A stretch of 14,237 nt of DNA from Methanobacteriota archaeon (GTDB lineage Archaea > Thermoplasmatota > Thermoplasmata > RBG-16-68-12). The DNA lies in contig VBLS01000168.1 in NCBI GenBank assembly GCA_005878635.1, forward strand, positions 1 to 14,237, written 5' to 3'. The notes below the pieces were generated by a model. That model ran no database searches and was not told where the DNA came from. It saw nothing but the letters and a program-made list of their open reading frames with translations. Shown here piece after piece: positions 1 through 6,605 of the stretch. The position numbers and the translations under genes were made by a program. Each line of letters opens with the position of its first letter. Within the stretch, counting starts at the first letter, position 1.

Positions 1-1748
1 GTGGCGATCGGGGTGAAGCGCCAAGTGAAGTTGTTGTTCGAGGCCGGGCCGTTCGGGTCGAAACTGGCCCCCGCGCTGAAGGTGATCGTCGTATTGTTGG
101 CCACGTAGGCCTGGTAGTTCGTGAAGGTCGCGTTGACGACGTAGAACTTGCCGGCGGGGGCGATCACATTCCCTCTCGCGACGCCTTGTAGGGACTGGGA
201 GACGATCATCCGATATTGGTAGGTCGCCGGCGCGGGCGGGAGCCCCGTCCACACGCCCGGGTCGACCGTGACCGTCGTGTAGTTCGAGATCGTCACGGGC
301 GCGCCGGCCGGACTAATCGTGGACGGCGTCGAGTTCAGTTCGTACTTCTTCGGGAAGGAGACAAAGTACAGGTAGTCCTGGTACACGGACACGTTCTTGT
401 CCGGGATCATCGTGAGGTTCACGAAGTAGGTCTTCGCCCCGTTCGCGATGTACGGCGGCGCTCCCTTGATCTTGTACTGCGCCGTGGTGTTGATCCAGAC
501 CTTCGCGTTCGGGGTGCCGAGCGTGTTGCTCATCGAGAGGGCGAACGACGAGAGCGTGGAGTTGTAGGACCGCGAGTTGGTCGTGAAGAAGCCGTCCGTC
601 GTCACATACCCAGGCCCTTTTGCGGTGAGCCAATTCTGGAAGGCCGTGATTTCTGGTGCGCTAAGCGTTCCGTCCCCGTTCCCGAGGGTCGCATCGATCT
701 GGAGCCGAAGATTCCGCAGGCTCGGCGGATCGAGGCCCGGCAGCGTGCTGTCGGCATTGAGCGTCACGTTCCGCCACACGGTCAGGTTGTTCCAATCCGC
801 GGCACCGTACAGGACGGTCGTCGCGTACTGTTCCGGCGTCGCGGGCTGCAAGTTCACGTCGATGAGGGTGGGCGTTCCGGTCACGGTGACGGACTGACTC
901 GAAGACCGGTATCCGTTCGCGTCGACGATGAGGGTGTAGGGTCCGTTGGGCGTCCGTGCAGTCTCGAATTGGTAGAGGCTTCCGCTCACGGTGCCGGGGA
1001 TGAGCCGAGAGATGCTCGTGTTCGCCGCCGACGGATTGTATAGCCAAGCCACGACGCCGGCGCTGAGGGGCACGTTGAACGGATCTCGGACGTGCCCGAA
1101 GAGGACGCTCGTCCCCGCGAGGGTCACGGTAACCGACGACTGAGCACTCACGTCGACCGAAGATTCGACCGTCGCGAAGGCAGACGCCGACGACCGCAAC
1201 GTGAAGACGGCCGGCCAGAGCGTGAGGTTGACGACGCCCGTCGTGCCCGTCGTCCCTTGCGTGACGAGCTGGATCCGCCCGGTCGGGTTCGTCGGCTGGT
1301 AGGCCGCCACGGTCGCTCCCCGGATCGGGGAGCCTCCGCTCATGACCGTCACCGCGAGGACCTTCGGGTTCGGCGGCGACACGTACTGAGTGAGGCAAAG
1401 GTCAATCGACTTCGTGGTCGTCCCATCGAAGCGGACGGGCGTCGTCGTCGAGCCGCTGTACCAACCGGACCGGTTCACGGAGACCGTGTAGCTCGCGGTC
1501 GGCGGCTGGTTGAAGACGTAGGAGCCACCGCCATCCGTCGTGGTCGTCACCGGCGGCACGATCCCGTTGACGTCGACCAGGGTGACGGTCGCGGAGTCGA
1601 CGAAGGGGAGCGGCCCACCGCACGTACTGACGACCCCGACGATTTGGGCAGCCCCCCGGGCCGTCAACGGGACGAGCGCGGCGATGCCGAGGAACAGGAC
1701 GAGGAGGATTGCGAATAGCTGCAATCCGCGGGGGGCTCGGCGATGCAT
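1..1748 (-). CDS. Secreted multi-domain surface protein (carboxypeptidase-regulatory-like repeats, EF-hand-like loop, start of PKD domain); 3' part beyond window
   Basis: The frame is open without a stop from ATG at 1748 to the left edge, giving 582 residues with the C-terminus missing. Residues 1-33 are a signal peptide or N-terminal anchor: basic MHRRAPRG, then a hydrophobic LFAILLVLFLGIAALV core. Residues about 36-120 look like a carboxypeptidase-regulatory/Ig-like beta sandwich, with C43 and C118 placed to form a disulfide. A second sandwich follows to about 210 and a third covers about 213-303 (GHVRDPFNVPLSAGVV, then a YTLIVDANGY strand). At 352-366 the run DATLGNGDGTLSAPE resembles a calcium-binding EF-hand/dockerin-like loop. 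The visible end (about 551-582, FSAGASFDPNGP then FTWRF) matches the start of a PKD domain. The middle is rich in Thr, Ser, Asn and aromatics and has many N-x-S/T sites. GAGG lies about 10 nt upstream of the ATG. I infer an extracellular or cell-envelope protein involved in adhesion or glycan binding; substrate unknown. No family name is certain. Confidence 0.8.
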   Translation of the reverse strand, partial: MHRRAPRGLQLFAILLVLFLGIAALVPLTARGAAQIVGVVSTCGGPLPFVDSATVTLVDVNGIVPPVTTTTDGGGSYVFNQPPTASYTVSVNRSGWYSGSTTTPVRFDGTTTKSIDLCLTQYVSPPNPKVLAVTVMSGGSPIRGATVAAYQPTNPTGRIQLVTQGTTGTTGVVNLTLWPAVFTLRSSASAFATVESSVDVSAQSSVTVTLAGTSVLFGHVRDPFNVPLSAGVVAWLYNPSAANTSISRLIPGTVSGSLYQFETARTPNGPYTLIVDANGYRSSSQSVTVTGTPTLIDVNLQPATPEQYATTVLYGAADWNNLTVWRNVTLNADSTLPGLDPPSLRNLRLQIDATLGNGDGTLSAPEITAFQNWLTAKGPGYVTTDGFFTTNSRSYNSTLSSFALSMSNTLGTPNAKVWINTTAQYKIKGAPPYIANGAKTYFVNLTMIPDKNVSVYQDYLYFVSFPKKYELNSTPSTISPAGAPVTISNYTTVTVDPGVWTGLPPAPATYQYRMIVSQSLQGVARGNVIAPAGKFYVVNATFTNYQAYVANNTTITFSAGASFDPNGPASNNNFTWRFTPIA

Positions 1749-1833
1749 GCGAGGTTCTCCTCGTTCACCTAGGAATCCGACCCGTCACGGAACCCGGTTG
1801 CGGGGCCGGAGAATGCGGCGAATTGAGTGACGG

Positions 1834-1841
1834 TATATAAG
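1834..1841 (-). promoter_or_regulatory. TATA box for the surface protein, possibly shared with the divergent permease
   Basis: Read on the minus strand this is CTTATATA, a full match to the archaeal TATA consensus. It predicts transcription starting near 1812 and a leader of about 60 nt before the ATG at 1748. On the plus strand the same bases read TATATAAG, about 75 nt before the GTG of the permease. One symmetric box could therefore serve both divergent genes. Orientation cannot be settled by eye. Confidence 0.55.
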
Positions 1842-1912
1842 AGTAATGGGAGAGATTTCGAACCGGCTCCTCCGAGCAAAAATCGATAGGGCTCCGGCCC
1901 TTCCGCGGTCCC

Positions 1913-3175
1913 GTGGCCTCGTCCGTCCAGTTCGCCGCGGCGACGGCCGTCTTCCTCCTGACCTATGTGCTGATCTCGCTGCGCACCGTCCGCCGGTTCC
2001 CGATCGAAAAGCCCGCGGTCGCCATGCTCGGCGGCGCGCTGATGCTCCTGCTCGGCGTGCTCTCGCCCCTCGAGGCGGTCCTCGCCATCAACCTCGATGT
2101 GATCCTCCTCCTGATCGGGATGATGGTTCTCGTCTCCGGACTCGAAGTCTGCGGGTTCTTCGATCTCGTCTCGTCCCGAATCGCGGCGCGGGCGAAGAGA
2201 CAGCTCTCCTTCCTGACGTGGCTCATGATCGCGACGGCGGCCCTTTCTGCCCTCGTGCTCAATGACGCCATTGCACTCCTCGTGACCCCCGTCGTCATCC
2301 GGAGTGCGCGGTCGCTGAAGGTCAACCCCGTACCCTATCTGGTCGCCGTGGCCATTGCCGCCAACGTCGGCAGCGTCGCCACGGAGGTCGGGAATCCCCA
2401 GAATGCCTACATCGCGATCCGCTCCGGGATTCCGTTCCTGACCTTCACCGTCTATCTTCTCCCGGTGACGATCGTCTGCCTGGCGATCGCCATCGCGGGG
2501 GTCCGGCTCGCGTTTCGGAGGGATCTCGCCGCTCCGATCGCCGGCGAGGTCGCCGCGCCGATCGTCCCCCTCCAGCGGCGAGGGTTGACCCTCACGTTCG
2601 GGGTCGCAGTCGTCGTCGCCGCGGCCTTCCTGGCCTCTCCCCATCCCGATTGGCTGCCCCTCATCGCCCTGATCGGCGGTTCCATCGTCCTTTTCTTCCT
2701 CCCCTTCGCCTCGACCGTCACCGCGCGATCCCTCATCGCCAAGGTCGACTGGAGCATCATCCTCTTCTTCGTCGGCCTGTTCCTCCTCCTGGCCGGCGTC
2801 CGCGCCTCCGGGCTCTCCGCCGCGATCCAGGGCGCGTTCACGTCCGCGCTGGGCGGGCAGGCCGGTGGACTCGCCTGGCTCGTCGGCCTGTCCTCCCTTC
2901 TTTCGAACCTGATCAGCAACGTCCCCGCGGTCTTGCTCCTCGCGGAGGTCGTCCCGCAAGGCTCGACCCAACTTTGGCTGGCGCTCGCGGCGAGCTCGAC
3001 CTTGGCCGGCAACGCGACGATCCTCGGCGCGGCGTGCAACGTGATCGTCGTGCAGGTGGCGTCCCGCGAAGGCGTCTCCGTGACGATGAGGGATTTCGTG
3101 AAGGCCGGCCTGCCGGTGACCGCCGCGACGTTGATCGTGTCGACGGTCCTCATCGCCCTCTTGGTGCCCGCCTGA
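1913..3175 (+). CDS. ArsB/NhaD/SLC13-type ion transporter (permease)
   Basis: A 420-residue polytopic inner-membrane protein with about ten or more hydrophobic segments, the normal size for the ion-transporter superfamily that includes ArsB, NhaD and SLC13/CitM permeases. It has the two-fold internal repeat typical of these carriers. NDAIALLVTP at 117-126 and GNPQN at 160-164 form the first half site. SNLISNVPAVLLLAE (331-345) and GNATILGAACNVIV (366-379) form the second, with the unwound Asn/Gly-Asn-Pro type motifs that line the ion and substrate path. The substrate (arsenite, Na+/H+, dicarboxylate or another anion) cannot be told from sequence alone. No arsR, arsA or arsC is adjacent, so arsenic resistance is not supported by context. 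The start is GTG; the only upstream in-frame alternative is closed by a TAA at 1844. The next gene on this strand begins 39 nt after the stop but has its own TATA-like box. Confidence 0.85.
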   Translation: MASSVQFAAATAVFLLTYVLISLRTVRRFPIEKPAVAMLGGALMLLLGVLSPLEAVLAINLDVILLLIGMMVLVSGLEVCGFFDLVSSRIAARAKRQLSFLTWLMIATAALSALVLNDAIALLVTPVVIRSARSLKVNPVPYLVAVAIAANVGSVATEVGNPQNAYIAIRSGIPFLTFTVYLLPVTIVCLAIAIAGVRLAFRRDLAAPIAGEVAAPIVPLQRRGLTLTFGVAVVVAAAFLASPHPDWLPLIALIGGSIVLFFLPFASTVTARSLIAKVDWSIILFFVGLFLLLAGVRASGLSAAIQGAFTSALGGQAGGLAWLVGLSSLLSNLISNVPAVLLLAEVVPQGSTQLWLALAASSTLAGNATILGAACNVIVVQVASREGVSVTMRDFVKAGLPVTAATLIVSTVLIALLVPA

Positions 3176-3182
3176 GCCGAAG

Positions 3183-3190
3183 TCTTATGG
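3183..3190 (+). promoter_or_regulatory. TATA-like box for the isoaspartate methyltransferase
   Basis: TCTTATGG is centred about 28 nt upstream of the GTG at 3215. That spacing would give a leaderless transcript beginning at the start codon, and no Shine-Dalgarno sequence is visible. The match to consensus is partial. Confidence 0.35.
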
Positions 3191-3214
3191 ATTCCCGGAT
3201 ACCTTGGCCGGGCC

Positions 3215-3880
3215 GTGGGACGTAGGACAGACTTCCCGGTCGAGCGCGTTCGGATGACGGATCGTCTCGTGCGGTCCGGCTACATCCGACGGCCGAGCGT
3301 TCGGGCCGCGTTCCTCGCAGCGCCCCGCGAGGCCTTCGTGCGACCGGAGGACCGGGACGAGGCCTATCAGGACGTCCCCCTGCCGATCGGATCCAGCCAG
3401 ACGATCTCGGCGCCGTCGATGATCGCGATCATGCTCGAGGAAGCGTCCCTCGAACCGGGAGAGCGGGTCCTCGAGATCGGGACGGGCTCCGGCTACCATG
3501 CCGCGCTCCTTGCGGCGATCGTGGGCGCGAAGAACGTCGTTTCTATCGAGAGGCACGCCGGCCTCGCCGGACGAGCGAAGGCGAATCTCGCGGCAACGGG
3601 TTTCCGGGAGGTCGCCGTGGTCGTCGGCGACGGCAGCCTCGGCTACCCGGAAAGGGCCCCCTACGATTGCGTCATGGCCACGGCGGGCGCCCCCCGGATC
3701 CCGGACGCTTGGCCGGGACAGCTCGCCCCACGGGGTCGCATCGTCGCGCCGATCGGCGCCTCGGCACACGGTCAGGTCCTCGTGATCGCCACGCGGGGGC
3801 CGGAGGGGCGCCTCGAGGTCCGCGAGGGCACCCCATGCGCCTTCGTCCCGCTCATCGGGGCGCAGGCCTGGCCGGCCTAG
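3215..3880 (+). CDS. pcm: Protein-L-isoaspartate O-methyltransferase
   Basis: A 221-residue cytosolic SAM-dependent methyltransferase that methylates L-isoaspartyl residues arising from aged Asn/Asp, starting their repair. Length is typical of the family. Visible motifs are the substrate-side signature PIGSSQTISAP (57-67), SAM motif I VLEIGTGSGYHAALLA (85-100), an acidic ribose-binding position in SIERH (110-114), motif II region GDGSLGYPERAPYD (138-151) and MATAGAPRIP (154-163). The N-terminus ERVRMTDRLVRSGYI aligns with the usual leading helix, so the GTG at 3215 is preferred. The internal ATG at 3254 (residue 14) would cut into that helix. The gene ends one base before the convergent gene on the minus strand. 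A companion role with the permease upstream is not suggested by function. Confidence 0.95.
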   Translation: MGRRTDFPVERVRMTDRLVRSGYIRRPSVRAAFLAAPREAFVRPEDRDEAYQDVPLPIGSSQTISAPSMIAIMLEEASLEPGERVLEIGTGSGYHAALLAAIVGAKNVVSIERHAGLAGRAKANLAATGFREVAVVVGDGSLGYPERAPYDCVMATAGAPRIPDAWPGQLAPRGRIVAPIGASAHGQVLVIATRGPEGRLEVREGTPCAFVPLIGAQAWPA

Positions 3881-3881
3881 C

Positions 3882-4241
3882 TCAGGCGCCCGGGGTCGAA
3901 CGGCCCCAGGCCTCGTCGGGCAGGGTCTTGTACAGAGGATCGTCGGGCCGGCTTTCCTCGACGGACAGGATCCGATCGATGTCCCGGTCGTTCAGGGACC
4001 AGTAGAAGATCCTCCAATTGCGGCCGTCCAGGAGCGGGACCGTCTCCCAAAAGGTCTGGAGGAGCCCGGCATCGGCCAGGTTGTAGAACAGTTTGCGGTC
4101 CTCCGGCTGGATGACGTTGTCGATGATTTGGCTCGCGAACCCGAAGTAGCTCATGACCGTGCGGGCCTCGTTCAGGGCCTCCGCGGTCGTCCCGCCCAGG
4201 CGCCTCTCGATGGCTCGCGCCAGTTTTCGGACGGTGATCAT
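3882..4241 (-). CDS. Small conserved archaeal protein, probably DUF6015-like
   Basis: A 119-residue soluble protein with no signal peptide and no membrane segment. The first 30 residues (MITVRKLARAIERRLGG and the following helix) are alpha-helical. The core has the memorable run FGFASQIIDNVIQPEDRKLF (34-52) followed by an aromatic block, LLDGRNWRIFYWSLN (70-84). I recall this pattern from proteins labelled DUF6015 in Thermoplasmata, but the name is from memory and unverified, and no biochemical role is known to me. A helical N-terminus plus a C-terminal helix-strand region could be a small DNA- or protein-binding domain; this is inference. ATG at 4241 is preferred because a TATA-like box lies about 24 nt upstream. 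In-frame GTGs at 4253 and 4250 would add up to four residues. It is convergent with the methyltransferase, with one base between stops. Confidence 0.75.
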   Translation of the reverse strand: MITVRKLARAIERRLGGTTAEALNEARTVMSYFGFASQIIDNVIQPEDRKLFYNLADAGLLQTFWETVPLLDGRNWRIFYWSLNDRDIDRILSVEESRPDDPLYKTLPDEAWGRSTPGA

Positions 4242-4260
4242 TTCTCGCACCACACTCCAT

Positions 4261-4268
4261 GTATAATT
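4261..4268 (-). promoter_or_regulatory. TATA-like box for the 3882-4241 gene
   Basis: On the minus strand this reads AATTATAC, centred about 24 nt before the ATG at 4241. It implies a leaderless or near-leaderless mRNA and is the reason that ATG was chosen over the GTG at 4253. Confidence 0.45.
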
Positions 4269-4399
4269 GGGCCTTCGTCGGCCTTATAGATTTGCCGGAT
4301 TGTCGCCGCATTTCCCGGAGCCTGACGAGGCCGCGGGAGGCACCCGGCCCGCCTCCTTCGCCACGTTATTTTTATCGAGAGTGAATATGGCGGAACACC

Positions 4400-4407
4400 C
4401 TTTAAGG
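4400..4407 (+). promoter_or_regulatory. TATA-like box for the 52-aa ORF
   Basis: CTTTAAGG is centred about 38 nt before the ATG at 4442. A very similar CTTTAAGA sits 33 nt before cysS (4886-4893), so this may be a promoter variant used in this genome. A second AT-rich run, TTATTTTTATC at 4367-4377, is an alternative box. Confidence 0.3.
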
Positions 4408-4441
4408 GGTCCCGGGGACGTCGGTGAAGCGGAAGATTCCG

Positions 4442-4600
4442 ATGAAGCGGAAGTCCGGAAAGCCGATTGTCGACCTGGAGAAGGAACCCGCCGTCGTCCA
4501 CTTCAACGTCGGTTCGGGATATGTCAGCTACCTGGAAAGCGACGCCGACAGCCAAACCCCGCGCGTCAAGAGCGTCGTCATCTCGAGGGAGCCGGCGTAG
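4442..4600 (+). CDS. Small unrecognised protein, 52 aa
   Basis: ATG at 4442 to TAG at 4598-4600. The peptide begins MKRKSGKPIVDLEKEPAVV and ends VKSVVISREPA. It has a basic tip, a run of alternating hydrophobic residues (VVHFNVGSGYVSYL) that would suit two or three beta strands, and an acidic turn (ESDADS). Codons are strongly G/C-ending like the neighbouring genes, which argues that it is translated. An in-frame GTG at 4424 would add VKRKIP, a near copy of the following MKRKS tip; that start sits only 20 nt from the TATA-like box and is less likely. It stands alone between a divergent gene and a tRNA on the opposite strand. I do not recognise a family. A small OB- or SH3-like barrel is possible, without evidence beyond the strand pattern. 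Confidence 0.5.
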   Translation: MKRKSGKPIVDLEKEPAVVHFNVGSGYVSYLESDADSQTPRVKSVVISREPA

Positions 4601-4684
4601 GTTTTCCTCGCCCGCGGACTATTTTGAATAGCTTCGGTGTCGGCCGGCCGCGCCTTTTGCTCGGCGATGACCGGGTGGCCGGAG

Positions 4685-4756
4685 TGGACCGAGTGGGATT
4701 TGAACCCACGGCTTCCGCCTTGCGAAGGCGGCGATCTTCCGCTGATCTATCGGCCC
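4685..4756 (-). tRNA. tRNA-Ala (anticodon CGC)
   Basis: Read on the minus strand, 72 nt fold into a complete cloverleaf. The acceptor GGGCCGA pairs with TCGGTCC and the discriminator is A. The D stem is GATC/GATC. The anticodon stem CCGCC/GGCGG encloses the loop TTCGCAA, so the anticodon is CGC. The variable loop is AAGCC, and the T stem GTGGG/CCCAC encloses TTCAAAT. The third acceptor pair is G-U (G3:U70), the classic alanine identity element, which confirms the assignment. CCA is not encoded and there is no intron. Confidence 0.95.
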
Positions 4757-4782
4757 AGCATCGCCCCGCACATCGGGGGCCC

Positions 4783-4794
4783 GCAAATAGATTT
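4783..4794 (-). promoter_or_regulatory. AT-rich promoter element for tRNA-Ala
   Basis: The minus strand reads AAATCTATTTGC, the only AT-rich patch in a GC-rich spacer, centred about 32 nt upstream of the mature tRNA 5' end. This fits a TATA element with a short 5' leader removed by RNase P. Confidence 0.4.
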
Positions 4795-4885
4795 CGTCTG
4801 CGGCCCGCAAGGGGATTACGAGGGCGCCCGGAAGAGCCGCACCCCGGTCCGTCGAATCCGATGTGGCCTGGCCGACGGGTCAATC

Positions 4886-4893
4886 CTTTAAGA
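4886..4893 (+). promoter_or_regulatory. TATA-like box for cysS
   Basis: CTTTAAGA is centred about 33 nt before the ATG at 4923, predicting a leader of only a few nucleotides. The spacer between tRNA-Ala and cysS (4757-4922) holds this element and the tRNA promoter and nothing else I can support. Confidence 0.4.
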
Positions 4894-4922
4894 GCATCGG
4901 GCATGTGCGATGGCGCGGCGAC

Positions 4923-6140
4923 ATGAGCCTTCGTTTGTTCAACACGCGGACGCGGCGCAAGGACCTGTTCGTGCCGCGGATGCCCGGCGTCGTGAAGATG
5001 TACGTCTGCGGGCCGACGACGTACGACTACAGCCACCTGGGACATGCCCGTTCGTACATCGCGTTCGACACCGCCCGCCGGTACTTGGAGTCGCTCGGCC
5101 TCCGGGTCGCCTACGTGCAGAACTTCACGGATATCGAGGAGGTGATCATCCAGCGGGCGGCGCAAGCGGGGAAGCCGCCGCTCGAGTTTTCGCAGTTCTT
5201 CATCGATGCTTTCCTAGAGGACATGCGGGCCTTGAACGTCCGGCCGGCGACCCACTATCCCAAGGTCACGCAGCACATCCCCGACATCGTGGCCCTCGTC
5301 CAGCGGTTGATCGACCGCGGCTACGCCTACGCCGTCGACGGGGAGGTATACTTCCGGACGAGGAAGGCGAAGCACAGCTTCGGGATCCTCTCCCATCGGA
5401 AAGTCGAGGATATCGTCGTGGAGCCCATGTCGCAGGCCGGCAAGAAGGAAGACCCGCTGGATTTCGCCCTCTGGAAACGATCGAAGGAGGGCGAGCCGTC
5501 GTGGCCGAGCGCCTGGGGACCCGGGCGGCCCGGGTGGCACGTCGAGTGCAACGCCATGGCGTTCAAGTACCTCGGCGCGCCCCTCGATATCCATGGGGGC
5601 GGCCTCGACCTGATGTTCCCCCACCACGAGAGCGAAGCGATGATCTGCGAGGGGGCCTGGGGCGTCGACTGGTCGCGAACCTGGATGCACAACGGGTTCC
5701 TCACGCTGGAACGGGAGAAGATGTCGAAGAGCCTCGGCAACTTCGTGACGATTCGGGAGGTCTTGCGGGACTATCCCGGGGAAGCCGTCCGGCTCTGTCT
5801 GCTGAAGAGCCATTACCGCGAGAATGTCGAGTACGACGAAGCCCTCCTCGCGCGAGCGAAGGGGCAGTGGGGGGCGATGCGCGGGGCGATCGCGTCGGCC
5901 AAGGGCGCGGGGGGAACGGGGACCGACGGCAAGGTCGCCGCCGTATTGGCGCGGACGCAATCGGCGTTCCGCGACGCGATGGACGATGACCTGAACACGC
6001 AGGATGCCGTCCGGTCGCTGCAGCGGATGACCGAGGCCCTCGCCGCGTTCGGGGGCGTCTCGGCGGAGGAAGGTCGCGCCATCGTGAGCGTCTATCGGGA
6101 GTGCGGTCGGGTCCTCGGCCTCTTCGCGGATCTCGGATGA
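4923..6140 (+). CDS. cysS: Cysteinyl-tRNA synthetase, lacking the usual C-terminal domain
   Basis: A class I aminoacyl-tRNA synthetase of 405 residues that charges tRNA-Cys. It has the HIGH-type motif YVCGPTTYDYSHLGHARS (27-44) and KMSKSLGN (266-273). The four Zn ligands C29, C209 (WHVECNAMA), H234 and E238 (FPHHESE) fall at almost the same positions as in the E. coli enzyme (C28, C209, H234, E238). The DALR-type helical region (DDDLNTQDAVRSL, 354-366) is present. The protein then stops at VLGLFADLG. Bacterial CysRS is about 460 residues and continues with a small mixed alpha/beta anticodon-contact domain, which is absent here. MshC-type cysteine ligases are also short, but PTTYDYSHLGHARS and KMSKSLGN fit a true CysRS better. 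The start is set at MSLRLFNT because upstream in-frame codons read through non-conserved sequence. Confidence 0.95.
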   Translation: MSLRLFNTRTRRKDLFVPRMPGVVKMYVCGPTTYDYSHLGHARSYIAFDTARRYLESLGLRVAYVQNFTDIEEVIIQRAAQAGKPPLEFSQFFIDAFLEDMRALNVRPATHYPKVTQHIPDIVALVQRLIDRGYAYAVDGEVYFRTRKAKHSFGILSHRKVEDIVVEPMSQAGKKEDPLDFALWKRSKEGEPSWPSAWGPGRPGWHVECNAMAFKYLGAPLDIHGGGLDLMFPHHESEAMICEGAWGVDWSRTWMHNGFLTLEREKMSKSLGNFVTIREVLRDYPGEAVRLCLLKSHYRENVEYDEALLARAKGQWGAMRGAIASAKGAGGTGTDGKVAAVLARTQSAFRDAMDDDLNTQDAVRSLQRMTEALAAFGGVSAEEGRAIVSVYRECGRVLGLFADLG

Positions 6141-6143
6141 TGA

Positions 6144-6161
6144 CACGTCAACGAGGACGTG
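6144..6161 (+). promoter_or_regulatory. Inverted repeat CACGTC-N6-GACGTG upstream of the S6e TATA box
   Basis: A perfect 6-bp inverted repeat with a 6-nt spacer begins 4 bases after the cysS stop codon and ends 8 bases before the TATA-like box at 6170. The position suits a dimeric activator or repressor site for the ribosomal protein/initiation factor operon. A 6-bp repeat can occur by chance. Confidence 0.35.
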
Positions 6162-6169
6162 GCGGAAGT

Positions 6170-6177
6170 CTTTTATC
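6170..6177 (+). promoter_or_regulatory. TATA box for the S6e-aIF2 gamma operon
   Basis: CTTTTATC is the only good TATA match between cysS and S6e. It predicts transcription from about 6200, after the in-frame GTG at 6159. That leaves a leader of about 16 nt containing GGTGGGAG before the CTG at 6216. Confidence 0.5.
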
Positions 6178-6215
6178 GAAGCCCCGCATGGACGAATTCC
6201 CTCGGTGGGAGCTCT

Positions 6216-6605
6216 CTGGCGGAATTCAAAGCGGTCATCGCAGATCCCAAGGACGGCAAGTCGTACAAGCGGGACATCACCGGGCACTACGCCAACGCCT
6301 TGATCGGCAAGAAGCTCGGCGACGACCTCGACGGCCTGTACGTCGGCCTGCCCGGCTACAAGCTCCAGATCACCGGAGGGAGCGACAAGGACGGCTTCCC
6401 GATGCGGTCCGACCTGCCGGGGCCGCGGCGGAAGGGCCTCCTGATCAGCGGGGGCGTCGGGTTCCATCCGCCGCGCCCGGGGATCCGGAAGAAGAAGACG
6501 GTCCGCGGGAACACGGTGTCGCCGGACATCCTGCAGCTGAACCTGAAGATCGTCCAGCGCGGGCCGAAGTCGATCGACGACGCGTGGCAGGAGCAGGCGC
6601 GATGA
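6216..6605 (+). CDS. rps6e: 30S ribosomal protein S6e, apparently from a CTG start codon
   Basis: From 6216 the protein is 129 residues, beginning (M)AEFKAVIADPKDGKSYKRDI, which matches the canonical archaeal S6e N-terminus exactly at the initiator position. S6e is a small-subunit protein near the decoding-side foot of the ribosome. Also seen are the core LPGYKLQITGGSDKDGFPMR and the basic GGVGFHPPRPGIRKKKTVRG typical of the family. The codon at the initiator position is CTG. The only standard in-frame start is GTG at 6159; it would add 19 residues of non-conserved sequence and lies upstream of the TATA box. GGTG at 6204-6207 is a good Shine-Dalgarno element 8 nt before the CTG. The stop overlaps the aIF2 gamma start (ATGA), so the two are translationally coupled. 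Confidence 0.92.
   Translation: MAEFKAVIADPKDGKSYKRDITGHYANALIGKKLGDDLDGLYVGLPGYKLQITGGSDKDGFPMRSDLPGPRRKGLLISGGVGFHPPRPGIRKKKTVRGNTVSPDILQLNLKIVQRGPKSIDDAWQEQAR

Noticed and set aside
216..1718. Plus-strand arginine-rich open frames opposite the surface protein
   Set aside because: They are shadows of the minus-strand gene, which has a signal peptide and recognisable domains over the whole length.
1769..2971. A 400-residue open frame on the minus strand opposite the permease
   Set aside because: It is highly charged low-complexity sequence (Gly, Asp, Glu, Arg) produced by reading antisense to a GC-rich gene. The plus strand encodes a convincing transporter with conserved motifs.
1913..3175. 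Arsenite efflux ArsB as a firm call
   Set aside because: The fold superfamily is clear, but no ars genes are nearby and the motifs do not separate ArsB from NhaD or SLC13 members by eye.
4923..6140. Mycothiol ligase MshC instead of CysRS, because of the short length
   Set aside because: MshC is actinobacterial, and PTTYDYSHLGHARS, KMSKSLGN and the Zn ligand positions fit a genuine CysRS better.
6101..6601. A 167-residue N-terminal extension of aIF2 gamma
   Set aside because: It is S6e read in another frame. aIF2 gamma homology begins at the ATG at 6602, which overlaps the S6e stop as ATGA.
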